A DNA stretch of 13,137 bases, taken from Pseudofrankia asymbiotica. Lineage in GTDB: Bacteria; Actinomycetota; Actinomycetes; Frankiales; Frankiaceae. The notes beneath the pieces were generated by a model. The model did not search any database, was not told the DNA's origin, and was given only the letters and a program-made list of their open reading frames with translations. The stretch is from the NCBI RefSeq assembly GCF_001983105.1, contig NZ_MOMC01000082.1:413-13549 (forward strand), written 5' to 3'. Positions 6,597 to 13,137 of this stretch are shown one piece after another. Positions within the stretch are counted from its first letter, which is position 1. Every line of letters starts with the position of its first letter. Both the position numbers and the translations under genes were made by a program.

Positions 6597-6611
6597 CCCG
6601 GGGAGACCGGG
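6597..6611. terminator. Weak GC hairpin between convergent genes
   Basis: CCCGG-GGAGA-CCGGG forms a 5-bp stem in the 109-bp gap between cobA and the convergent sugar dehydrogenase gene, where termination on both strands is expected. There is no U-tract, and the neighbouring Pro/Gly-codon-like GC runs allow alternative pairings, so support is mainly positional. Confidence 0.2.
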
Positions 6612-6659
6612 CCGGCTGACCGGACGACCGGGGGAGGAGCGGGGAAGGAGCGGCTGTGG

Positions 6660-7964
6660 CTAGCGCAGGGAGATGATCCGGTCGTCGTCCTTGGCGGGCT
6701 GGCCGCGGCCGTCGGTGTTGCTGGTGGTGACCCAGAGGGTGCCGTCGGGGGCGGTGACGACCGTGCGCAGGCGGCCGTAGGCGTCGAGGCGCAGCGCCTT
6801 GGGCGCCCCGGTCTTCGGTGCCCCGCTCGCGGGCGCGCCCGCGCCGTTCGATGCCGCGGATGGGGCCGGGGCCGCCGCCGAGGCGGTGCCCTGGACGAGG
6901 CTCGGGCGCAGGTCGATCGTCCAGATCCGCTCGCCCTTCAGCGCGGCGACATAGAGGACGTCGCCCGAGATCGCGACCCCGCTCGGGGAGGCGTCGTCCG
7001 TCGGCCAGGTGGCCACCGGGTTGGTGAACTGCCCGCCGCCGGTGTCGCCGACGCCCTCGACGACCGGCCAGCCGTAGTTCGCGCCCGGCCGGATCAGGTT
7101 GATCTCGTCCCAGGTGTCCTGGCCGAACTCGGCCGCCCACAGCCGCCCGGCGCTGTCCCAGGCCAGTCCCTGCACGTTGCGGTGGCCGAGGCTGTATACC
7201 AGCGAGCCCGGGAACGGGTTGTCCGGCGGGACCGAGCCGTCCGGGCGCATCCGGAGGATCTTGCCGTTGAGGATCTTCAGGTTCTGCGCCCGGGTACGGT
7301 CCGTGGCGTCCCCGACGCCGGCGTAGAGCATGCCGTCCGGGCCGAAGGCGATCCGGCCGCCGTCATGGAACTGGGCGGCGGCGAGGCCGGTGAGGATCGG
7401 CGTGACCTCGCCGATCCTGGGCGTCGCGCCCTTGTCGCCGCCATCCAGCGTGAACCGGATGATCCGGTTGTCGGCGCGGGTCGTGTAGTACGCGTAGACG
7501 AGGTGGTCGGTCGCGTAGGCCGGCGAGACCGCGAGGCCCAGCAGGCCGCTCTCGCCGACGTGGTACACGCCGGGCAGCGTGCCGATCTCCGCCGGGGTGC
7601 CGTAGCCACCCTTGCCGCCGCTGTCGTCGGCCGGCATCAGCAGGACCTTGCCGCTGTCGCGCTCGCTGAGGATCGCGTCGCCGTCCGGTAGGAACGCGAG
7701 GCCCCAGGGCGAGCGCAGATCGCTGGCTATCACCCGGTCGGCCCCGGCGTCGTCACCTGGCTGGCGGGCGGCGGTGGCGCCGCCGGGCGCCGCCGGTGCC
7801 GCGGCCGTCGACGAGGCGCCGGCCGGCGTCACATCGCCGGCGTTGTCATGCCCGTCGCTGGAGCACGCGACCAGAGCGGCGGCCAGGACTCCCACGATGA
7901 CGGCCAGGGAGGTCCACGGCTGGCCAGATTTCCTCAGGGAGTGTCGGTCCCGCCCGGATGCCAT
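6660..7964 (-). CDS. Secreted PQQ-type glucose/sorbosone dehydrogenase-like lipoprotein
   Basis: This 434-residue soluble-GDH-type (GSDH family) beta-propeller protein probably oxidises a sugar or aldose with PQQ outside the membrane. An N-terminal signal (basic start, hydrophobic 18-33) ends in the lipobox LVAC with Cys34, so it should be lipid-anchored, followed by an Ala/Pro/Gly linker (about 45-75). Family motifs: SPWGLAFLPDGDAILSERD (85-103), GESGLLGLAVSP (137-148), FHDGGRIAFGPDGMLYAGVGD (199-219; His200 matches the conserved H-x-G-G-R), GKILRMRPDGSVPPDNPFPG (234-253), YSLGHRNVQGLAWD (257-270) and EFGQDTWDEINLIRPGANYGWP (279-300). A low-complexity Ala/Pro/Gly insertion (about 357-390) interrupts the last blades. 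The start ATG 7964 has GGGAG too close to be ideal. No pqq biosynthesis gene is nearby, and substrate and cofactor are assigned by family only. It lies 93 bp downstream of, and on the same strand as, the small zinc-ribbon-like gene. Confidence 0.9.
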   Translation of the reverse strand: MASGRDRHSLRKSGQPWTSLAVIVGVLAAALVACSSDGHDNAGDVTPAGASSTAAAPAAPGGATAARQPGDDAGADRVIASDLRSPWGLAFLPDGDAILSERDSGKVLLMPADDSGGKGGYGTPAEIGTLPGVYHVGESGLLGLAVSPAYATDHLVYAYYTTRADNRIIRFTLDGGDKGATPRIGEVTPILTGLAAAQFHDGGRIAFGPDGMLYAGVGDATDRTRAQNLKILNGKILRMRPDGSVPPDNPFPGSLVYSLGHRNVQGLAWDSAGRLWAAEFGQDTWDEINLIRPGANYGWPVVEGVGDTGGGQFTNPVATWPTDDASPSGVAISGDVLYVAALKGERIWTIDLRPSLVQGTASAAAPAPSAASNGAGAPASGAPKTGAPKALRLDAYGRLRTVVTAPDGTLWVTTSNTDGRGQPAKDDDRIISLR

Positions 7965-8057
7965 GCTCCCAGGATCCGCCCTGGTGGGCTCGCGGCGAAA
8001 TCGGAGCGGGGCTCCGGCCGATATCGGGCTTCCGACAGGCGGGGTCTCGTGCCCGCC

Positions 8058-8249
8058 CTACTGGACCTGGTGCGCGGCGACCAACGCCAGCGCGGTCAGG
8101 ACGAGCAGCAGCACGGCGACCAGTTGGGGGGACAGGGTGAACCCGCCGGACTGGCGGTGGAACTCGGCGCGGGCGGCTCGGCACGCCGGGCAGCGGCCTT
8201 CGGCCACTGGACTCGCACACCGTGCGCAGACCAGGTCGTCACAGCACAT
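8058..8249 (-). CDS. Small double-CxxC (zinc-ribbon-like) membrane protein
   Basis: A 63-residue protein starting at ATG 8249 (MCCDDLVCARC). AAGGGA lies 8 nt upstream, which favours this start over the longer open frame to 8342, whose extra N-terminus looks non-coding. Two knuckles, C8-x2-C11 and C20-x2-C23, could bind one zinc ion; extra cysteines stand at positions 2 and 3. A single hydrophobic helix follows (about 43-59, LVAVLLLVLTALALVAA), with a very short tail. This looks like a cytoplasmic zinc-ribbon head on a C-terminal membrane anchor. GC3 is high, so it appears to be a real gene. It could be cotranscribed with the downstream dehydrogenase lipoprotein. Function unknown. Confidence 0.7.
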   Translation of the reverse strand: MCCDDLVCARCASPVAEGRCPACRAARAEFHRQSGGFTLSPQLVAVLLLVLTALALVAAHQVQ

Positions 8250-8550
8250 TGCCGCCGTCCCTTCTCCCGTCCGCGAGGGCGGGCACCGCCCCACGATGCG
8301 TTCTTCCCGGATCCGCGGGTGGTCTACCGGGCCGCGAAGCACTCTTCGCCACCCTGGTCCCCGCCATGGTTCTTGGGTTGATCCTTAGGACCACACTGTC
8401 GGACGCTGTCTGTTCACCGTACGCCCGCTTACCGGTCACGACCATCCAGTCACTTACAGTGCTGAGAGTAGTTCGGATGGTGATGGATGGGATGGCCGTA
8501 GCGGCGGCGGTTCGCGCGCCGCCGCGCTGGCCGCGCGGAAGGGGCTCGGA
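8250..8550. other. Divergent regulatory region upstream of ftsE
   Basis: This ~300-bp region lies between the leftward zinc-ribbon gene and ftsE and should hold promoters for both. It contains a perfect hairpin, GCGAAG-CACT-CTTCGC (8334-8349). It also has a less GC-rich stretch at about 8370-8490 (with TTGATCCTTAGGACC and CACTTACAGTGCTGAGAGTAG), the most promoter-like part, and a GATGG-rich run (about 8475-8494). No -35/-10 pair is convincing enough to place. Confidence 0.45.
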
Positions 8551-9393
<843 letters not shown>

Positions 9394-10266
9394 GTGCGAA
9401 TCGGGCCGCTGCTCGCGATCCTCGGCGCCGGCCTGCGGCGCAACCTGGCGGTGACGTCCGCCGTGGTCATCACCGCGGCCGTGTGCCTGGGCATGCTGGG
9501 CGCGGGACTGCTGCTGCGCGCCGAGGTCCACACCATCGACGGCTACCTGGTCGACCAGCTGGAGGTCGTCGTCGACCTCACCGACGACATCACCCCGGGT
9601 CAGCGGGCCATGCTGGTCGATGACCTGAAGGCCGACCCCGCGGTGCTGACCGTCCGCTATGAGGACAAACGGCAGGTCTACGAGCGGTTCAAGCGGGACT
9701 TCCAGTCCTCGCCCGACGTCGTCGCCGGGGTGGGGCCGGCCGACCTGCCCGCGGCGCTGCGGCTGCGGCTTGTCGACCCACGCGCCGGCGACCAGATCGT
9801 CCTCGGCTACACCGGCCGCGACGGCGTCGAGGCCGTGCGTGACCAGCGGGCGCTCCTGCGGCCCCTCTACCAGGTGCTGGACGGGTTCAGCGTCGCCGCG
9901 TTCACGCTCGCCGCCGTGCAGGCGGCCGCGTCCGGCGCGCTGATCTACACGATGATCCGCGTCTCGGCGCACGCCCGGCGCCGGGAGACGGCGATCATGC
10001 GGCTCGTCGGCGCGACGAACGCCACGATCAGGGCGCCGTTCGTGCTCGAATGCGCTCTGTCGGGACTGACGGGCGGAATGGTGGCCGCGGCCGCGCTGGT
10101 TGTGTGTAAGGCGGTCCTGGTCGATGGGCACTTCGCGCATCAGACGACGTTCCCGCTGTTCGGCTGGGACGCGGTGTGGGTGTCCAGTGGCGCCGTCATG
10201 GCGCTCGGCGCGCTCGCCGCGGCCGCGATGGGCAGCCTCGCGCTGCACCGCCACCTCCGCGCCTAG
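9394..10266 (+). CDS. ftsX: Cell-division membrane protein FtsX
   Basis: This is the membrane subunit of FtsEX. It passes conformational signals from FtsE to hydrolases outside the membrane. It has 290 residues from GTG 9394, directly after the ftsE TAG. Topology is typical: TM1 at about 20-42, a large extracytoplasmic domain at about 45-160 (with DLTDDITPGQRAMLVDDLKA, as in other FtsX proteins), then TM2 (about 165-188), TM3 (about 215-240) and TM4 (about 262-284). The cytoplasmic loop RRRETAIMRLVGATNATIR (195-213) is the conserved coupling segment that contacts FtsE. The stop codon lies inside the first, degenerate copy of a 19-bp tandem repeat. Confidence 0.97.
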   Translation: MRIGPLLAILGAGLRRNLAVTSAVVITAAVCLGMLGAGLLLRAEVHTIDGYLVDQLEVVVDLTDDITPGQRAMLVDDLKADPAVLTVRYEDKRQVYERFKRDFQSSPDVVAGVGPADLPAALRLRLVDPRAGDQIVLGYTGRDGVEAVRDQRALLRPLYQVLDGFSVAAFTLAAVQAAASGALIYTMIRVSAHARRRETAIMRLVGATNATIRAPFVLECALSGLTGGMVAAAALVVCKAVLVDGHFAHQTTFPLFGWDAVWVSSGAVMALGALAAAAMGSLALHRHLRA

Positions 10267-10315
10267 CGAGCCTCTGCCGGGCCTGGCGAGCCCCGTCGGG
10301 CCTGGCGAGCCCCGC
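10258..10315. repeat. Three tandem ~19-bp repeats across the ftsX stop codon
   Basis: The units are 10258-10277 (degenerate, 20 bp, containing the ftsX TAG), 10278-10296 (CGGGCCTGGCGAGCCCCGT) and 10297-10315 (identical except for the last base). The array therefore begins within the last codons of ftsX and extends into the ftsX-smpB spacer. The rest of the spacer (10316-10505) has no gene. Just before smpB it has a purine-rich run with repeated GAAGACG/AGACGAC words (about 10461-10505). Confidence 0.85.
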
Positions 10316-10505
10316 AGGGTAGCCGCGAAGCGACCCGCCGCGGCCGTCCGGACGATCACGAGAGGCTCCGCGGCGCCCGAAGTGGCGGGCGTGGCGGTAC
10401 CCTCGTGACCTTGGGGTGCTGGCCGTGCGGGGTGGAGCGCGGTCTCGCGGGCGCTGGACAGAAGACGACAGACGACGCAAGACGGAAGACGGTTGAGGGA
10501 AGACG

Positions 10506-10985
10506 GTGCCGAAGGAGACCGGTCGCAAGACGATCGCGCAGAACCGGCGTGCCCGGCATGAGTACGACATTCTCGACACCTACGAGGCCGGCATGGTGCT
10601 GACCGGCACCGAGGTCAAGTCGCTGCGGCTCGGGCGCGCGTCGCTCGTCGACGGGTTCGCGCAGGTCGAGCGCGGTGAGGTCTGGCTGCACAACGTCCAC
10701 ATCCCGGAGTACGTCGAGGGGACGTGGACGAACCACACGCCGCGGCGCAAGCGCAAGCTGCTCCTGCACCGCGATGAGATCGAGAAGCTCGTCGGCAAGA
10801 CCAAGGAGGGCGGCCTGACCCTCGTGCCACTCGCCCTGTACTGGAAGGACGGCCGGGCGAAGATCGAGGTCGCGCTCGCCCGTGGCCGCAAGAACTACGA
10901 CAAGCGCACCGCGCTCGCGGAGAAGGACGCCAAGCGCGAGATGGCCCGCATCATGGGCCGCAAGGCGAAGGGTCGCTACAGCTGA
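10506..10985 (+). CDS. smpB: SsrA-binding protein SmpB
   Basis: SmpB binds tmRNA and delivers it to stalled ribosomes for trans-translation. The protein has 159 residues, the usual length. The start is GTG 10506, with GAGGGA 5 nt upstream. Family motifs: [10 protein letters not shown] (13-22), GTEVKSLR (34-41), HNVHIPEY (62-69), [13 protein letters not shown] (76-88), [20 protein letters not shown] (111-130), YDKR (131-134), and a basic C-terminal tail ending KAKGRYS that enters the decoding centre in place of mRNA. It follows ftsX after a 239-bp spacer. No ssrA gene (tmRNA) was recognised in the window. Its TGA stop overlaps a CTG codon that is in frame with the following methyltransferase. 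Confidence 0.98.
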   Translation: MPKETGRKTIAQNRRARHEYDILDTYEAGMVLTGTEVKSLRLGRASLVDGFAQVERGEVWLHNVHIPEYVEGTWTNHTPRRKRKLLLHRDEIEKLVGKTKEGGLTLVPLALYWKDGRAKIEVALARGRKNYDKRTALAEKDAKREMARIMGRKAKGRYS

Positions 10986-11278
10986 GCCAGCGACCTTCTC
11001 CGCGTCGCCGGCCGCCGGGCAGGGCGGCTGGCGGGGGTCCCGGGGCTGGCGGCGAGCGCCGCCGGCTGGCCCACACCGAGTGGCTCGTTCCACCGGTCTT
11101 CGACGGGGCCACGGACACCCAGGACGAGCGGGACGCGCGGCCCGCCGAGCCCGGGAACGGGCCAGCCGACGGGGAAGCCGCCGCGCCCGGCCCCCCTGGG
11201 CTGCCCAGCCCGGCTGGGCTCGAATGGCTGGACGAGCTGACCTCGGCGCGGGGCGCGCGGCTGCTCGCGCGGGCGGCC
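10982..11278 (+). other. Open frame extending the methyltransferase gene upstream
   Basis: The frame of the methyltransferase is open from the smpB stop to its first GTG but contains no ATG, GTG or TTG. The last ~65 bases read LEWLDELTSARGARLLARAA, which continues naturally into the annotated N-terminus and resembles the start of the family's N-terminal helical domain. Earlier codons are Pro/Gly/Ala/Arg-rich with high GC3. Possible non-standard starts are CTG at 10982, 11066, 11201 and 11225. CTG 10982 overlaps the smpB TGA (CTGA) and has AAGGG 9 nt upstream. Start unresolved. Confidence 0.5.
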
Positions 11279-12640
11279 GTGGCGCTTGAGGCCGGCGACG
11301 AGTTCGGGGCCGGCGCGCGGCTGCGCGCCGAGGGGGTGCCGCCCGGGCTGGTGGCCGCCGCGTTCACCCAGGCGGAGCTGCGCCGGCGGGCGGGTGGCGC
11401 GTTCACACGCGCGGCCGAGATGCTGTTCACCAGGGCGGGGCTGGAGCAGTCGACGGCCGAGGCGGCGGCCCGCCATCGCGCCGCGCGGTTCGCCGGCCTG
11501 GGCCGCGTCGCCGACCTGTGCACCGGCATCGGCGGGGACCTGCTGGCGCTGGCCGGCGCCGGCCATCCGCTGCTCGCCGTCGACCGCGACCCATCGCACC
11601 TGCGTATCGCCGTCCACAACGCGCGCGTCTACGCGCCGGAGGCGGACATCGACGCGCGCGGCGCGGACGTCCGGGACGTGGACCTGGCGGGCATCGAGGC
11701 GGTGTTCGTCGACCCGGCGCGGCGCGCGGCCGGCCGGCGGTTCGCCGCCGGCACCAGCGAGCCGCCGCTGCCCTGGTGCTTCGCGCTGACGGAGCGGGTG
11801 GCCGCCGTCGCGGTGAAGGCGGCGCCGGGTCTGCCGACGGCGCTCGTCCCGCCCGGCTGGGAGATCGAGTTCGTCGCCGACGGCCGCGACCTGAAGGAGG
11901 CGGTGCTGTTCTCTCCCGCCCTGGCCGGTGCGACGCCACGGCGCGCCACCGTCCTGCTCGATGAGGCTCAGGCCGCCGCCGCGCGGATCGCCGCCACTCG
12001 GCTCGACGGCGCGGGCCGGCCGCGCCGCGACGGCCCGACGGCGGCGGGAGCGCCGGCGGAGACGTCGCCGGAGGCCACGCCAGAGACCTCGCCGCAGGGC
12101 ACGCCCGAGACCGCGGGCCGCCTGGGCACCATGGCTGTGACGCTCGCCGGAGCTCCCGACGACGACGGCGTGGGCACGCGCCAGATCGGCGAACCCGGCG
12201 CCTATCTGTACGACCCGAGCCCCGCCGTCACCAGGGCCGGGCTCGTCGGAGAGCTCGCCCGCCGGCTCGGCGCCTGGCAGGTCGACCCGATGATCGCCTT
12301 TCTCACGTCCGACCAGGCGGTCCCGACGCCGTTCGCCCGGCTGCTGCGGGTCGAGGCGAGCCTGCCCTTCGACGTCCGCCGGCTCGCCGCCCTGCTGCGC
12401 GGCATGGGGATCGGCGCGCTTGACCTGCGCCGCCGCGGGCTCGCCGGCGACGTCGACACCCTGCGGCGCCGGCTGCTTCCCGGCCGCCGGGACCTGGTCG
12501 CGGGCGGTCCCGCCGTCACCGTCGTCATGACGCGCCACCACGATCGCCCCTGGGCCCTCGTCTGCACCGCTCCGGCGGCGTCCAGCGGCCCGGCGGCACC
12601 AGACGGCCCCGCCACGCCGGACGGCCGTGCGGCGGAGTGA
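11279..12640 (+). CDS. Class I SAM-dependent methyltransferase with THUMP-like domain
   Basis: 453 residues from GTG 11279, the first usual start in frame. It has no Shine-Dalgarno, and the true start probably lies upstream (see the preceding entry). Layout: N-terminal helices (about 1-70); Rossmann methyltransferase core with motif I VADLCTGIGGDLLAL (77-91), acidic residue 102 in VDRDPSHLRIAVHNA, and VDPARR (144-149), a family motif; and C-terminal THUMP-like domain (about 308-430) with GAYLYDPSPAVTRAGLV, DPMIAFLTSDQAVPTPFARL, LPFDVRRLAALLRGMGIGAL and VVMTRH. A low-complexity Thr/Pro/Glu/Ser insertion (about 252-283) separates the two. The methyltransferase plus THUMP-like architecture suggests an RNA substrate, but this is family-level inference and the target is unknown. 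It follows smpB on the same strand. Confidence 0.88.
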   Translation: MALEAGDEFGAGARLRAEGVPPGLVAAAFTQAELRRRAGGAFTRAAEMLFTRAGLEQSTAEAAARHRAARFAGLGRVADLCTGIGGDLLALAGAGHPLLAVDRDPSHLRIAVHNARVYAPEADIDARGADVRDVDLAGIEAVFVDPARRAAGRRFAAGTSEPPLPWCFALTERVAAVAVKAAPGLPTALVPPGWEIEFVADGRDLKEAVLFSPALAGATPRRATVLLDEAQAAAARIAATRLDGAGRPRRDGPTAAGAPAETSPEATPETSPQGTPETAGRLGTMAVTLAGAPDDDGVGTRQIGEPGAYLYDPSPAVTRAGLVGELARRLGAWQVDPMIAFLTSDQAVPTPFARLLRVEASLPFDVRRLAALLRGMGIGALDLRRRGLAGDVDTLRRRLLPGRRDLVAGGPAVTVVMTRHHDRPWALVCTAPAASSGPAAPDGPATPDGRAAE

Positions 12641-12664
12641 CGGAACAGACGTCGATCAGGCATG

Positions 12665-12678
12665 GTTGCGTCGGCAAC
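12665..12678. other. Small perfect hairpin after the methyltransferase gene
   Basis: GTTGC-GTCG-GCAAC forms a 5-bp stem with a 4-nt loop, 25 bp after the methyltransferase stop, in the 144-bp spacer before the VOC gene. It could be a short terminator-like hairpin, although no U-run follows. Confidence 0.3.
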
Positions 12679-12689
12679 AATGTAGTGGG

Positions 12690-12722
12690 GCCGCGGTGAG
12701 GTCAGACAGCCGCGGTGAGGTC
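12690..12722. repeat. Direct repeat of GCCGCGGTGAGGTC upstream of the VOC gene
   Basis: Two exact 14-bp copies (12690-12703 and 12709-12722) with a 19-bp period lie about 60 bp before the VOC gene start. Position and spacing would suit tandem operator half-sites or a simple duplication. No regulator gene is adjacent. Confidence 0.8.
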
Positions 12723-12784
12723 GGATACGAGGGCGGCGTTGCCGGCCCATTCAACAGGCCCAACAACGGGAAGCGGCGGGGACC

Positions 12785-13137
12785 ATGGAGATCAAGGAAC
12801 TCGGGCACCTGGTGCTCTACGTGCACAACCTCGAAAGGTCCGCGTCGTTCTACCGGGACACCCTCGGATTCCGGCAGGTCTTTCCGGATCCCACCGATGA
12901 CGGCCCGTTCCCGTTCCCGGCGGTGGGGTTCTCCTCCGGTCGGACCCACCACGAGCTGCTGCTGATCGAGGTCGGCGAGGACGCGGCGGAACTACCGCGC
13001 GGCCGGCACGTCGGCATGTACCACTTCGGGCTGAAGGTCGGCGACACCGACGACGAGCTGCGCGAGGTGCTCGCCCAGATCACCCGGGCCGGCGTCTCCA
13101 TCGCGGGCGCATCCGACCACACGGTGACACACAGCCT
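12785..13137 (+). CDS. VOC-family protein, partial (extradiol dioxygenase/glyoxalase fold)
   Basis: It starts at ATG 12785 (MEIKELGHLVLYVHNLERSA) with a GGCGGGGA-type ribosome-binding site just upstream, and runs off the window after 117 complete codons. The vicinal oxygen chelate fold is shown by GHLVLYV with His8 as a likely metal ligand, SFYRDTLGFR (21-30), THHELLLIEVG (54-64), and the second module YHFGLKVGDTDDELREVLAQ (79-98) with His80 as a second ligand. The end SDHTVTHS resembles the catechol-2,3-dioxygenase-like subgroup, in which a DPDGN stretch and the final Glu ligand follow; that part lies outside the window. Substrate unknown. It could act on an aromatic ring or be a related lyase or resistance enzyme. 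Confidence 0.9.
   Translation, partial: MEIKELGHLVLYVHNLERSASFYRDTLGFRQVFPDPTDDGPFPFPAVGFSSGRTHHELLLIEVGEDAAELPRGRHVGMYHFGLKVGDTDDELREVLAQITRAGVSIAGASDHTVTHS

Noticed and set aside
6498..7691. 397-codon rightward open frame
   Set aside because: It is antisense to the sugar dehydrogenase gene and carries no recognisable domain.
10986..11278. tmRNA (ssrA) gene next to smpB
   Set aside because: No tRNA-like ends, tag-reading frame or CCA end was seen. The stretch is an open frame continuous with the methyltransferase.
10976..12541. 521-codon leftward open frame
   Set aside because: It is antisense to the methyltransferase gene, whose motifs are unmistakable.

Overview
The window is a very GC-rich, high-GC3 stretch of actinobacterial chromosome. 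The core order prfB ... ftsE-ftsX-smpB is the conserved actinobacterial arrangement. The long low-complexity spacers, many short tandem repeats and several actinomycete-type hypothetical proteins fit a large-genome lineage such as Frankia or its relatives. That genus-level guess is an inference from style, not from a marker gene. No rRNA, tRNA, tmRNA, insertion sequence, phage gene or CRISPR array was seen.

Layout. (1) Positions 1-3700 are accessory. They hold an 18-bp perfect inverted repeat (93-150), an unrecognised leftward protein with an internal 12-residue repeat (287-1312), a 16-bp tandem array just upstream of it, a rightward TadE/G-like single-pass membrane protein (about 1666-2220), a probable bidirectional terminator, and a leftward TPR-type helical protein resembling the C-terminal part of XRE-TPR regulators without the DNA-binding domain (2367-3368). 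(2) A roughly 700-bp non-coding stretch precedes prfB (4089-5192), which encodes release factor 2 without a programmed frameshift. (3) Between prfB and ftsE lie a repeat-rich spacer with at most a doubtful ORF, cobA for uroporphyrinogen-III C-methyltransferase (5768-6550), and a leftward pair: a secreted glucose/sorbosone-dehydrogenase-like lipoprotein (6660-7964) and a 63-residue double-CxxC membrane protein (8058-8249). (4) ftsE (8551-9393) and ftsX (9394-10266) abut, as expected for the divisome ABC complex that controls peptidoglycan hydrolases. smpB (10506-10985), the tmRNA partner in ribosome rescue, follows. (5) A class I SAM methyltransferase with a C-terminal THUMP-like domain (annotated here from 11279) has conserved-looking coding sequence upstream of its first usual start codon. 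A VOC-family (extradiol dioxygenase/glyoxalase fold) gene begins at 12785 and runs off the right edge.

How the genes fit together: prfB, ftsEX and smpB are housekeeping genes for translation termination, ribosome rescue and cell division. cobA feeds the siroheme/corrinoid branch of tetrapyrrole synthesis. The leftward genes between prfB and ftsE are transcribed against the core genes and so form separate units. The most unusual material is at the DNA level: four separate short tandem-repeat families next to or inside genes, the long inverted repeat near the left edge, and the methyltransferase start problem, where a CTG codon overlaps the smpB stop and has an SD-like AAGGG nine bases upstream. 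I did not find convincing evidence for a new multi-gene system.
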